A stretch of DNA of 64,000 nucleotides from Odiellus spinosus (Eukaryota > Arthropoda > Arachnida > Opiliones > Phalangiidae): the NCBI GenBank assembly GCA_963920705.1, contig CAWUCO010000180.1, positions 124,001-188,000 on the forward strand. Reading direction: 5' to 3'. Every line of letters starts with the position of its first letter. The stretch's first letter is position 1. Below the pieces are notes generated by a model, which saw nothing but the letters and a program-made list of their open reading frames with translations, was not told the DNA's origin and did not search any database. A program made the position numbers and the translations under genes. This document shows positions 54,601-63,305 of the stretch, piece by piece.

Positions 54601-54720
54601 CCTTGACAATACGTTGTTACTAAAGCACCAACTCCAATGACTGAATGTAAGATTCTGGGACACCAAACGTTGCGCTTCGTCCCAATTGATAAACCTTGCT
54701 TTTGTTTCCAAATCTGTAAC
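42428..54720 (-). CDS. Ionotropic (glutamate-like) receptor, 3' half, four visible exons
   Basis: Minus-strand exons, all in matching phase with no stop: A 54720-54559, B about 53814-53590, C 50706-50444, D 42650-42428. Order of content: pre-M3 loop with TFSHWSWCFSNNVLSRFCQE (A); M3 helix ILACSWALTCFLLMEIFKAN plus MSAKLTV and TLEDILKHP (B); ligand-binding S2 lobe with LYREIQKRW, GRGVYIHTTHYMEYF, HYGRELFGTL, ISPALKRLINQ (C); ILRYWETGHH then M4 LSLVFLIYTISNFISLFLSL and a short tail (D). This is the plan of arthropod chemosensory IRs, ligand-gated cation channels of sensory neurons. Exons for S1 and M1 were not found upstream, where an ATIR element and a mariner occupy 55.5-62.1 kb. Large introns hold mobile elements. 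It may be functional if 5' exons lie outside the window. Splice sites are predicted by eye. Confidence 0.7.
43171..43382 (+). repeat. Gypsy 5' LTR
   Basis: TG...CA boundaries; contains TATCGATCTCGATAAGA, AGGCCAGAGGTCTA and AATAATCAGTTAG blocks shared with the 3' LTR. Confidence 0.9.
43523..44370 (+). pseudogene. gypsy gag remnant
   Basis: ATG at 43523 starts MAATGVPAPKHVDCTGDVAE; after a one-base slip near 43595 the capsid-like part runs to about 44100 (TQHFFETVEQFYIRLKTLVK). A CCHC-type zinc-knuckle area follows (CQYCGNSMLKM near 44126; FFCKKGQQSVNYH near 44235) in broken frames. Gag packages the element RNA. At least three frame breaks. Confidence 0.65.
44475..46625 (+). pseudogene. gypsy pol, 5' part: protease, RT, RNase H, integrase zinc finger
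   Basis: Protease active site LDTGAKCNV at about 44578. RT entry region KYPMPILDDILPSL and FSVLDAKDGFYQI (45225-45325), then RMPFGISWAPEEFQRQA (about 45370). The YxDD box is destroyed, reading VYDVHADIF across a frame change near 45445. RNase H/tether part has GAILLQEGHPMAYASKALTS (45895-45960) and TDHKPLIPIFTKPL. The integrase HHCC finger begins KHHYSHKG (46504) and CQSCQTF (46590), then the LINE interrupts. The DTGA protease and RT style suggest a Mag/CsRn1-like gypsy clade (tentative). Confidence 0.75.
46626..49012 (+). mobile_element. 5'-truncated non-LTR retrotransposon (Jockey/CR1-like LINE) nested in gypsy
   Basis: Begins within the AP-endonuclease domain (RARGGGVCIYYKNELKP at about 46630; ILGDTNCDI about 46850; TLIDHIYTNYPNRI about 46975). 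It passes through the linker (ITHNIISQAKTNYLKDKI) into reverse transcriptase (QSGFRRGYSTATGFFHLHET at 47978; AVQHGVPQCSVLGPLPFNIA at 48196), but the catalytic Y/F-A-DD reads NEYAEDNA. It ends in (ATT)n at 48984-49008, a microsatellite tail typical of these clades. 5' truncation is the usual result of aborted target-primed reverse transcription. Frameshifts near 47035, 47290, 47570, 47890 and 48090: inactive. Gypsy integrase resumes immediately after with KSFEIPTLPWQ. Confidence 0.8.
49010..50090 (+). pseudogene. gypsy pol, 3' part: integrase core and tail
   Basis: After the LINE tail the frame gives PTLPWQMLAQDIITL and NNYLVAVDNYSGFWELD (first catalytic D) and HGIPQVLVTDNRTKRV. The second D survives, while the N-G-P-Q-F that usually follows is altered. 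The region to 49560 is readable only with frame changes (ANGKAESTVK area near 49290). 49600-50090 is a degenerate tail. Confidence 0.6.
50223..50442 (+). repeat. Gypsy 3' LTR
   Basis: Begins directly after the polypurine tract and ends AACTAACA. On the minus strand its edge reads TGTTAGTTTTTGCC and contributes to the IR exon C splice donor. Confidence 0.9.
50444..50706 (-). CDS. IR gene exon C (S2 lobe)
   Basis: Acceptor TTCTATTTTGAAG before 50706, with a good pyrimidine tract. Ends ATCAATCAAAG at 50444, leaving two bases of an Arg codon completed by exon D. The donor GT is now formed by one base of the gypsy target duplication (50443) and the last base of the LTR (50442). 87 codons, no stop. 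Confidence 0.65.
50820..51600. repeat. IR intron with interspersed repeat D copy 2 (51205-51480)
   Basis: 51205-51480 shares TAATACCAAAAGTATATCAC, TAGCTAAATACTATCAGCAA and GGCGACTGCGGCCGCTAG with 40980-41395, in a different internal order. The rest (50820-51200) shows no gene. Confidence 0.55.
51822..52471 (-). pseudogene. DD41D transposase, inverted left-arm copy
   Basis: Same protein segment on the minus strand, in two frames with a break near 52190-52230 (one indel). It retains MWYMHDGAPPHFSLL and WPARSPDLNPCDFFIWGHLK. Ends TKHLVSLISR instead of VCINADGMHF because of the left-arm deletion. Confidence 0.75.
52472..53117 (+). CDS. DD41D mariner transposase, catalytic part (right arm)
   Basis: Open from CQWFIAQHQDINLPQ to the stop at 53117; an upstream continuation to 52392 is only antisense of the other arm. 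Motifs: LLVTDEANFSRDG (first D), MHNRHQWAQQNPH, FAHDGAPPHFSLL (second D), WPARSPDLNPCDFFLWGHLK (third D), then VCINADGMHF at the end. There are 41 residues between the second and third catalytic Asp, the spacing of the DD41D (rosa-like) group of the IS630-Tc1-mariner superfamily. The N-terminal helix-turn-helix domain is missing, so it cannot act alone. No stop in about 210 codons. Confidence 0.8.
53590..53814 (-). CDS. IR gene exon B (M3 and start of S2)
   Basis: Acceptor CATTGAAG before 53814 (an alternative at 53835 is also in phase). Donor ATT|GTAATT at 53589. M3 pore-lining helix ACSWALTCFLLMEIF followed by KANMSAKLTV, the IR counterpart of the glutamate-receptor SYTANLAAFLTV motif, then HTLEDILKHPKF. 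Confidence 0.65.
53985..54122. repeat. 22-bp tandem repeat (GAGGGATTTGAAAGAAAACTTG)n
   Basis: Five to six units with the shared core GAGGGATTTG.AAGAAAACTT. Located in the predicted IR intron between exons A and B. Confidence 0.85.
54559..54720 (-). CDS. IR gene exon A (54 codons)
   Basis: Acceptor TTAATTTTCAG ends at 54721; donor GAA|GTATTT at 54558. Phase 0 at both ends. Encodes VTDLETKARFINWDEAQ through FSHWSWC...FCQESHVSLSG, like the loop between M1 and M3 of IRs. Another frame is open here too; this one is chosen because it fits splice phases and the F..W....L..CQ pattern. Confidence 0.5.
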
Positions 54721-54723
54721 CTG

Positions 54724-55519
54724 AAAATTAAAGCTAAGATGGTCAATATAAAAGACCCATACTGCGGCCTACGACAGTCGTTGAATGACCTTATAATTTA
54801 TCATTGGATTCGTTGGTCAATTATGATAAGTAACATTATACTAGAGTTTAGACTGGAGGCTCTGGATACTGCCTTCTCTAACACTAGGCCACGAAATGAC
54901 AGTTACGTTTTTTTTTCTGGACATTTTCAATTTGCAATTTGTCGGAGATAAATGTCACTTTTCTGAGGAATGTGTCTGGGGATTACGTAATGAATAGCCA
55001 ATCGCGAGTCTCGCATTGCCAAGAGCCAAACAGATAAGGATCTATCGAAGAAAGATAGAACTCCTAGCGACATCTACCTGATAATATACAGATCTTGATT
55101 TATAACTTGTTTAAAATGTGAATATTTTAAAATCACTGTTTAATTATTTGTCCCTTAAAATAAATCCCAATTTACAGAAATCTAACGTTCATATATTTTG
55201 AATATTTCGCCATTTATTATCCCCAAAAAAGCGACATCTAACGATATTTTTGAAATGGGTCAATAGATGAGGTGAAATTAAAAGTCAAAAGTTTCGAAAC
55301 CAAATGATACGAATAAAAAGGGAAATCGAAGAAGGAAAATAATAATTACAGGTGCTTGCTTCACATCGTTTGGATAGAATTTGACTTTAAATGCTGAAAA
55401 AGTTAATAAACCAAACATAAATAATTATAAATAAATATATACTCGGGAAACGCTACGTATTTGCACTATTATCTTTACTAACCCATTTTAACCAGTACGC
55501 CAATAAAGTAAAATACACC
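54724..55519. other. No gene recognised upstream of IR exon A
   Basis: Searched on the minus strand for the M1 helix and S1 domain expected upstream of exon A; none is convincing. AT-rich, ends at the ATIR insertion. Confidence 0.4.
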
Positions 55520-56529
55520 TTTTTACCTCCCCGACTGAACTTTAGTTTTGCACTGGTCGTGTCTGGGTGTGTGTGTGTCACTTCCTGTGTAACCGAATAT
55601 CCTGTGTAAATGGAAAACACGTGGCCCAGCACGTGGAGTAAAAAGTCTAGAGACGTAATTATGCCATCTTATCGTTCAATTCCGTTAAGGAATTACCTCC
55701 TTAATTGAGTTTTAGGTGCCGTGCAATTATATACAACAGGTCGTCTCCCATTGGATATTATCACCTTCCACCATCCACTTTACAGTCGAACCTCGATGCT
55801 GGACAGTTGAAGACGATTATACGCAATGGGACGTCTCCCTCTGTTATAATCACCTCCGACCATACCCACACCAAGGTCCAGCTTCCAGTTTCCGATCTTA
55901 GCGGGCAATATAGTGAGGCGTCCTTCTCTAATATGGTCCACATCAACCTTTTACTCTCCAAACATTGCCCCACCTGGGTAAATTAGCTTTGCGAACCAGG
56001 CACCTAGAGATCAAGAATCAACAAGACATTGGAGGGAGGGGGGTTTTTCTCCAAACTTCATGGCCACATATATCGATTAATAAAGCCCTTCGAGCGGTTT
56101 ATATAGGGTGTTATTTAAAAGTCTGGCAAAAATGAAGGTGCTTATTCTTTGGGTTATTATGAGTGGAAAAGCCTTTTGAACCATGTGCCCAAATCCCACC
56201 GTTTCAGAGTTATGGCCTGCCAAAAGTAGCCTTTAAAATTCATAAAATTGAGAAACTCTGAATGCTTTAACCAACTTATTTTCAAAAATTGGAGCAATTG
56301 CATAAGCGAACCAAACAAGATAAGAGACTAAAAGTTTATCAACAAAAGTTAGTTATTGAACTCATTGTGTTTAGAAGTGTGATATCGCCAACAATGATGT
56401 TTTTAGCAAACTGATCCATCGACAGATTTAATGTGTTTCTAATAATGTGAAATTTGCTTTATTCAATTACATTACTTTGTTAATTACTACAACTGGAGTT
56501 CATTTTACAAGTATTGTTCAAAGTACAGT

Positions 56530-58453
56530 ACCTACCCACGACGTTTTACATACTTGCACATACTTGATTCGCGAACAAGGTGAAAGATACCCTGAGTGTT
56601 GCGGATAGTATCACATCCGTTAATTATCCGTTGCCGAAGGTCCTGGACATCACGAACTTCAGTGCGATAAATCAAGTCTTTAAGATGTCCCCAAAGAAAA
56701 ATATCGCACGGATGTAAATCTGGCGATCTGGCTGGCCACGCAACAGCTCCGCCTCGTCCTATCCACCTCCCAGGTAACGTGGCATGAAGATGGTTCTAAC
56801 TCGAAGACTGAAATGTGGTTGGGCTCCGTCGTGCATAAAACACATTGTTTGTCGCAATCTTAAGGCAGGGTTTTTAGAGTATTGTGAAGGTTAGAGGCCG
56901 AAGGTTTTTCTGGTTATCTCTTGAGTTTGGAGCACCACCCACAAAACTCTAAATATTAGTTTGTTCCAACACCAAGCGACAGAACGTATAAAATAATAAA
57001 AAAAATCCTTATTTTTTTATTAAAATGTATTCTAAAATTCTTTGTGTAAATCTACTTATATTCTTATAATATTTTTAGTATTTATTTTTGGTTAAATTAA
57101 AATTTTATTCCTCTCTGGAGCTATATGGCCCTTTCTTAAACTAGAGTACTATATGTACTGTGTAAGCGTGATTTTGTTAAGCGCGGATTCGTGGAAGTCC
57201 TTGATTCGGGGTCAGGGACTCAGGGTTTTATGCTAAATTTGAGAATAATATTTTAATAATAATAATATATTAATTATTTTAAAATTATAATTTAACAAGG
57301 TTCAAACAAATTAAGAATCTGATATTTTTCAGTTTTTTTTTTACAAATTCCCCTGATATTACCAGGTTTTAATTAAATGAAAAATTTTATCCACTGTTCG
57401 AAACCGCAAACTAATTCCCTTAATTTTGAAAAATATAATTTACCCTCAGGAATAATCTTATTCTGATATTTCCTGGTTTGTACGAACCCTGTTTAAATTA
57501 TTTAATATTAACACTAAAACCCTAATAGTAAGACAAAGAAGTATAAATTGTTACTCAACAGAATGTAGAATAGAAAACCAAAATCCTCTATTCAAATTTG
57601 CCGCCTGAACATTATTCTCTGAAAATAGTTGCTAGATGGCCCTCCCGGTATAATATTAAGGTTTGAGCCCCTCTCTTCTTTCCCCTCCTCTTCAGCGATT
57701 CCTCCCGCTTCGTACGCCTGTGAACTAGGGGATTTTGCGTGAGAAATACGTTCGGCCTCTAACCTCCCCAATACTCTAAAAACCCTGATTAAAGGTATGT
57801 CGTCGAGTACTCTTAAATCATTTTCCAGGAAGTGCAAGTAAGCCTCTCCATTTAGCCTGGGTTGCAGAAATACATGTCCAAATAAATTATCTCCGACCCT
57901 TCCGCACCAGGGTTTAAACTAAATTGCACTTGATGTGACCTTACACTAGTAGCTTGGGGGTTTTTATTGACTCCACTCATGATGGTTGTGTAAATTGAGT
58001 ATTCCGCCACGGGAAAAATTTGCCTCGTCAGATACAAGCAGAATTCGAGGAAAATCCAAGTCGTTCACCCGGTTCAAAAAGCACTGACAAAATTCAACCG
58101 ACTCGGATAGTCCGCTTCGTTTAACGATTGAACGATTGCAAATTATAAGGGTGGCACTAGTGTCCTTTAAGGATTTTTTAGACAAGAACATGATTGACGA
58201 TCAATTGTCTGCCAACCCTTCTGGTGGTTGTTGAAGGATTTTCCTCGAAAATTGTTAAAACTTGCTCTTCGATGTGCTCGGGAACGCCTCGCCCTTGAGG
58301 TCCAGCGGGTTGAAGATTACCGGTTTCTCTTAAACGTCTGTCAACAGCCGTGAATTTTTGGAGATTTGGTAGTTGTCCTTGAGGAAAGTTCTCTTGATAC
58401 AGCCGCCGAGCTTCCATCGCATTTCCATGAGCCCGTCCATACATGACATGCAT
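56530..58453 (-). pseudogene. DD41D transposase, left arm, near full length but interrupted
   Basis: N-terminus at 58453: MHVMYGRAHGNAMEARRLYQ, then VDRRLRETGNLQPAGPQGRG and IEEQVLTIFEENPSTTTRRV (helix-turn-helix region). Then PRILLVSDEANFSRGGILNL (first catalytic D) at about 58030, LNGEAYLHFLENDL near 57840, the hAT-like insertion, then MCFMHDGAQPHF-like and SPDLHPCDIFLWGHLKDL (56680-56830) and VCKYVKRRG-like sequence to about 56530. Frame changes at about 58190, 57990 and 57905. Unlike element 1, this arm keeps the DNA-binding domain. Confidence 0.75.
56866..57787. mobile_element. hAT-like nonautonomous element (922 bp) inside the transposase
   Basis: Ends CAGGGTTTTTAGAGTATTG and its inverse, extended by GAAGGTTAGAGGCCGAA on both sides (imperfect inverted repeats of about 45 bp). 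The CAGGG start and an approximate 8-bp duplication of TCTTAAGG / ATTAAAGG are typical of hAT; the duplication is imperfect. The undisturbed site is seen in the right arm near 59790-59805. Interior is AT-rich with an 80-codon frame (57837-57592) lacking domains. Confidence 0.7.
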
Positions 58454-58589
58454 GTCCGAATACTCTGCATTCGTCTAGTACACCATACTTTAAGCTATTC
58501 TAAAAGAGCGAGTTATTAGTACAGCACGTTTGTTTAAATACTAATTCGAGTCTTACTTAATATCAAGAATAGATTCAACACAAGAATAT

Positions 58590-58880
58590 AGAACCGTACG
58601 CTATACCTCTGGTATAACGCTAGTTTCGAACGGGTGGAGCTTACTAGATTTGACGTTATATGCGTTTTTATTTTCACTCTATCACGAGCTTTCGAGGTCC
58701 GCGACAGAGAGCTAGCTCTGCCGGCAGCGCCTATCCCCGCAGCCTGATATCCTCCCCCCGCACTTTTCGTAGAAAACCGCTAATCGCTTCCCGTGCACGT
58801 GACATGAGGCGAGGCGTAAGACCTCCGTAGGCTCCATCCGCTTGAGACTAGCGCGCGGACAAAGGTATATCTCTTCCATA
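58590..58880. other. GC-rich segment at the loop of palindrome 2
   Basis: Markedly more GC-rich than its surroundings (GCTCTGCCGGCAGCGCCTAT, CCTCCCCCCGCACTTTTCG). Flanked by AAGAATAGATTCAACACAAG (58569) and its near inverse (58880-58906), so it may be a small inserted element. No open frame. Confidence 0.5.
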
Positions 58881-59219
58881 TTCTTGTGTTAAATCTATTC
58901 TTGTTAATATCCATAAGAAATTAATCAAGAAATCTAAAAAGTTCATCCGTGAGACCCTTCTTTTTAATAGTTTTAGACAAAACATTTTTGAAATACCCTA
59001 ACATTTTAGTCCAATGGCAGATTTTTTCCTAGGATACATGCACACATATTTCAACAATGTTTTGTCTAAAAGCTTTAAAGTGAAGGGTGTCATGTATACC
59101 CTTTTTAGATTACTTGATTTATTTTTTTATTGATATTAAATAAAACTCGAATTTGTATTTAAATAAACGTGCTGTACTAATAACTCACTCTTTTACAATA
59201 GCTTAAGTATGGTGTACTA

Positions 59220-60135
59220 GACGAATGCAGAGTATACGGACATGTATCTCATGTTTGGGTACTCATGGAAATGCGATGGAAGCTCGGCGACTGTAGCAAG
59301 AGAACTTTCCTCAACGACAACTACCAGTTCTCCAAAAATTCGCGGCTGTTGACAGACGCTTAAGAGAAACAAGTAAACTTCAACCCGCTGGACCTCAAGG
59401 GCGAGGCGTTCTCGAACACATCGTAAAGCAAGTTTTAACAATTTTCGTGGACAATCCTTCAACAGCCATCGAAAGGGTTGGAAGGCAATTGAACGTCAAT
59501 CATGATCCTGTCTGGAAAATTCTTAAAGCACAACAGCTCCACCCTTATAATTTGCAAAAATTCAATCGTTAAACGAAGCGGACTATCCGAGACAGCTTGA
59601 ATTTTGTCAGTGGTTTTTGGACCGGGTAAACGCTACTAGCGTTAGGTCACATCAAGTGTAATTTAGTTTAAAGGCTTGGTGCGGAATGGTCGGAGATAGT
59701 TTGATTGGACCTGTATTTCTACAGCCCAGGCTAAATGGAGAGGCTTACTTGCACTATCTGGTAAATGATTTAGAAGAACTACTCGACGACATACCCTTAA
59801 GATTGCGATAAACAATGTGGTTTATGCACGACGGAGCCCCACCACATCTCAGTCTTCAAGTTAGAGCCCATCTTGATGCCACGTTCCCTGGATAGGCCGA
59901 GGCGGAACTGTTGCGTTGCCAGCCAGATCGTCAGATTTAAATCCATGCGATTTTTTATTTGGGGACATCTTAAAGACTTGATTTACTGCACTGAAGTTCG
60001 TGATGTCTAGAACCTTCGGCAACGGATAATTGACGGATGTGATACTATCCGCAACACTCAGGGTATCTTTCACCGTCTTCACGAATCATTTAAACGACGT
60101 GCGCAAGTATGCATAAACGTCACTTTTTTAGGATC
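59220..60135 (+). pseudogene. DD41D transposase, right arm, heavily mutated
   Basis: Matches the left-arm gene from CGAATGCAGAGTATACGG through GGAAATGCGATGGAAGCTCG to the MHDGAPPHLSLQVRAHL block (59820-59875) and the C-terminus. Stops and frameshifts occur throughout, and about 150 bp around 59640 (WSGVNK / first catalytic D region) are deleted. Confidence 0.7.
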
Positions 60136-62239
60136 ACATTAAATCTGTCGATAGATCAATTTGCTAAAAACATCATTGTTAGCGATAGCACACTTTTAAA
60201 CACAATGAATTCATTTACTAACTTTTGTTGATAAACTTTTAGTCTCTTATCTTGTTTGGTTCGCTTATGCAATTCTTACAAATTTTTGAAAACAAGTTGG
60301 TTAAAGCATTAAGTGTTTCTCAATTTTATGAATTTTAAAGGCTACTTTTGGGAGGCCATAACTCTGAAACGGTGGGATTTGGGCACATGGTTCAAAAGGC
60401 TTTTCCACTCATAATAACCCAAAGAATAAGCACCTTCATTTTTGCCAGACTTTTCAATAACACCCTGTATAGTACCTTTTTGGAATGAATGCAAATGAGC
60501 CTTATGGTGTGATATCGTTTAGGGAAATGAAACGCAATATTAATTTATAATATATTAAAAAATATTAAAATGGTTTAAGTTAATCTTATAAAATAGCCGA
60601 AACATCAATTTAAAATTCGAGATAGTTTAGAAGATATTTAAGAAATGTGACCGTTTAACACCAGCTTGAGTTGGCAGCACGCGCTAAGCTGTTTTCCACA
60701 TATCATTTAGTCCAAAAAGCAAAAGTATAACGGACAGTATAGGCTTAGTCTTGCTGCAAACTTGGTGCGTTTACATGGGTATCCAAGATAGACACGACAT
60801 TATTAAGATAAGAGATAAAGGCGCGTTCACAGGGATATAGATATGATTATATGGCTCGTATACATGGACATTGGAAATGATTTTTTTCTTCTTTTCGGCT
60901 AAATATTGAGAGAATCCACTTTAAGTACTGGGACAAACTGTTACCTTCTAGCGAAGTTGGAAACAGTGTAGTGGGACTTCGTTATAAAAACCAGTTTCAA
61001 GCACGCGCTTTCAATTTTATTTTTTCAATTTCTTGCATGTTTCCGATATTTGGGAATGTGTTTCGCGAGAAAATGTCGACTGTACGCGAGGGTAAAATTC
61101 ACGAGAAAGATTTATATTTTAGACAATCTCGCGTACTTTAAATGAAGGTGCGTTTACACAGGTATCAAAGATAGAAATTGCATAATAAAGATTAGATTTA
61201 AAAGCTCGTTAACACGGGTATCCAAGATATTGAGATGAACATCATATGGCGCGTATGCGTGAACATTGGAATTTTTCCCGTTTCGGCTGAGTATAGCGAA
61301 TGAGAAAATTTACTTAGCTGTCTTAAGGATATTAATTGGTGCATTCACGTCATTAGCGTAAAGATATAAATATATATACGAAGAACGCGTGCTGGTACGT
61401 TTGGCAGAACTAAATGACCAAAAGCATTAAAGAGAGTTCTATTTTTTTTTTAATTTCTCCGAATGTCTAAAATAAATTAGTGCGCGTAAAACACGTTAAG
61501 CTTCAATTTTGCAACATTGTGACTAGCATAAAATCGAGATCGCCAGCACGCGAGTACGCGTAGTCCACTAAATTTCAAGTCGGAAACCACTTTACGCGTG
61601 CAAAATATCAAAGCGATTCTGATATTCTTGGGAGAATCAGCTCTATGTATGCGGAAATGCTGTTATCTTCTGGCAAATTTGCGAACAGTGGCGTAAGAAT
61701 TGGTTTTAATAACTAGCACGGGCTTTCAAATAAATATTTTATAATTTTCGCACGTTTCGAAAATGTATCTCGCGCGAGATTGTTGCGAGTACGCGTGCGC
61801 AGATCGAACCATTTTAGTAATACCACAATTTACTGTTGACTAACACGCTTAAACCGGATTGATATTGAACTTGCTCGTATGTTGATGTTTAATTTTCGAC
61901 TATTTGCGTATAAACTTAAAATCGAGGTAAATATAGAGATGGGTTAAAATTCTAATTAATCGATTGGAACTTAATAATACCTTCGATTACACTCATCTTC
62001 ATTTACCCTACGTACAAACACATTTCTATTCTTTTTTATTTAAGATAAGGTTAGGTTAGGTTGCGTCGTCGGGGAGGCAAATTTTGGTTTCCCAACTTGT
62101 TTAAAGATGTAATGTCGTAAATTGCTCTTGCCAATTTCGAGCGCAATTATAGCGCGAGATGTGGTAAATAATAAACGTGTCAATTTAAAAGAACAGTTAA
62201 ATCTGGACATATTTTGATTTTTAAAATCATTCGGATTAA

Positions 62240-62335
62240 AAAGAGTTATTCACTTTATTCCATAAAATTAAACAACGCCCTGAAGCTTAATAATAACAGC
62301 AAAGTCCGGGTAATTATACCGGTAGATTCTGATTT
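62240..62335. repeat. Fragment of interspersed repeat D
   Basis: TTATTCACTTTATTCCATAA, AACAGCAAAGTCCGGGTAAT and GGTAGATTCTGATTTGG match the 40980 copy. Confidence 0.5.
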
Positions 62336-62939
62336 GGTTAATTATTTGCGGAATGGACAGGGACATGTAGCTGATAGGTGATGGAATTGAACGAAACTTT
62401 TCTTATGGTTAAATGTACCCAAGAGCTCGCCATTTCTTTAGTATTTGGACATAAAATTGGTAATTGTTAATTTTATAGATTTTGGAAATTAAGCATTTTG
62501 AACGCTCCTAGATGCGTATTTAATATTTCTCAAAAATAAAGCTTTTTTTATATATCGATGGTTATGAGCTACAGTGGCTCCCTCTTGGGACCTTGAGCTC
62601 GTTCTAATGTTAACCTCGGTCTTGTGAAGGGGGGTATGGGAGGACAGATGGAATATCGGACTGTGCCGGAGATCAGGACTGGGTATTGCCCACGCAACGG
62701 AAGGACCATACCGTTGCGGACCATTCGCCGCACTCCCTAGTCCTACGGGTAAGGGACGTGCTACTCAAACAGGACAACACCCAATCTCTGCCACTGAGAT
62801 GCCAGTTTACAGGAGCGCACCACCACTCCCGGCAAAACAGATAGGTTTTTATTTGTAAAACTCGCATTCTTGGGTTAATGTCATGTTATGGAGCCAAAAT
62901 ATAAATATTTTCTTATTATAACCTAATAAGTTATTTTTT
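62336..62939. other. No gene recognised
   Basis: Includes a GC-richer patch (62620-62830) with a short inverted pair (CCATACCGTTGCGGACCATT area), but no RNA gene or conserved frame could be supported. Confidence 0.35.
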
Positions 62940-63305
62940 ATCGTTTCCTTATTGTTTAAATAGGCCTCATCCACCAATAAAAAGTTAACAAATCTAATAT
63001 TAAACTAGAAACAAATTTAAAACTTACCCGAAAAATAGGCTTAGCGGGATTCATGGAGATCCTGAATTGGCTCCGTGTAAGGTCTAGGGACCAATGAGCA
63101 AATTCCGGTCATTCACTAAAGATATCCACGAGACTTACAGTCGCATTCGATTGGTCGCTAGACCGTATACGCGAGGAAACCAGGATCTCCATGAATCCCG
63201 CTAACCCTATTTCCCGGGTGAGTTTTAAATTTATTTCTAGTTTAATATTTGTTCGTAAATTTTTCACAAGTGGATTAGGCCTATTTAAACCTTGAGGAAT
63301 CGGTT
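62940..63305. repeat. Foldback MITE family B, copy 2
   Basis: Same arms as 27484-27920: TTCCTTATTGTTTAAATAGG, TTAAACTAGAAACAAATTTA, GGGATTCATGGAGATCCTGA and inverses, closing TGGATTAGGCCTATTTAAAC. The outermost CTTAAAGGGAG end is not preserved. Confidence 0.75.

Larger units (their letters stand above)
56104..60467. mobile_element. Palindromic DD41D mariner-type element 2 (4.36 kb)
   Basis: TA duplication at 56102-56103 and 60468-60469. Both ends are the transposase-3' terminus (AGGGTGTTATTTAAAAGTCTGG on the left, its near inverse on the right). Arms about 56104-58560 and 59150-60467 are inverses, disregarding a hAT-like insertion (56866-57787) in the left arm. The central loop of about 590 bp contains a GC-rich 300-bp segment and its own inverted ends. 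Transposase genes lie head to head, N-termini facing the centre. It is a different family from element 1 (only the first CAGGGTGTT..AAAGTCTGG.AAAAATGAAGG pattern is shared), yet has the same layout. Confidence 0.8.
55520..62100. mobile_element. ATIR-family element, copy 4, inverted, split by a DD41D element
   Basis: Starts TTTTTACCTCCCCGA (55520; the palindrome is damaged, reading GACTGAACTTTAGTTTTGC). Ends GTCGGGGAGGCAAATTTTGG then TTTCCCAACTTGT at 62100. Removing 56104-60469 restores GTTTATATAGTACCTT, matching GTTTATATACTACCTT of copy 2 at 11257, leaving about 2.2 kb of element. Two CGTTTACACGGGTATCC-type units lie at 60770 and 61200. The interior 61250-62000 is diverged from copy 2. Confidence 0.8.
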
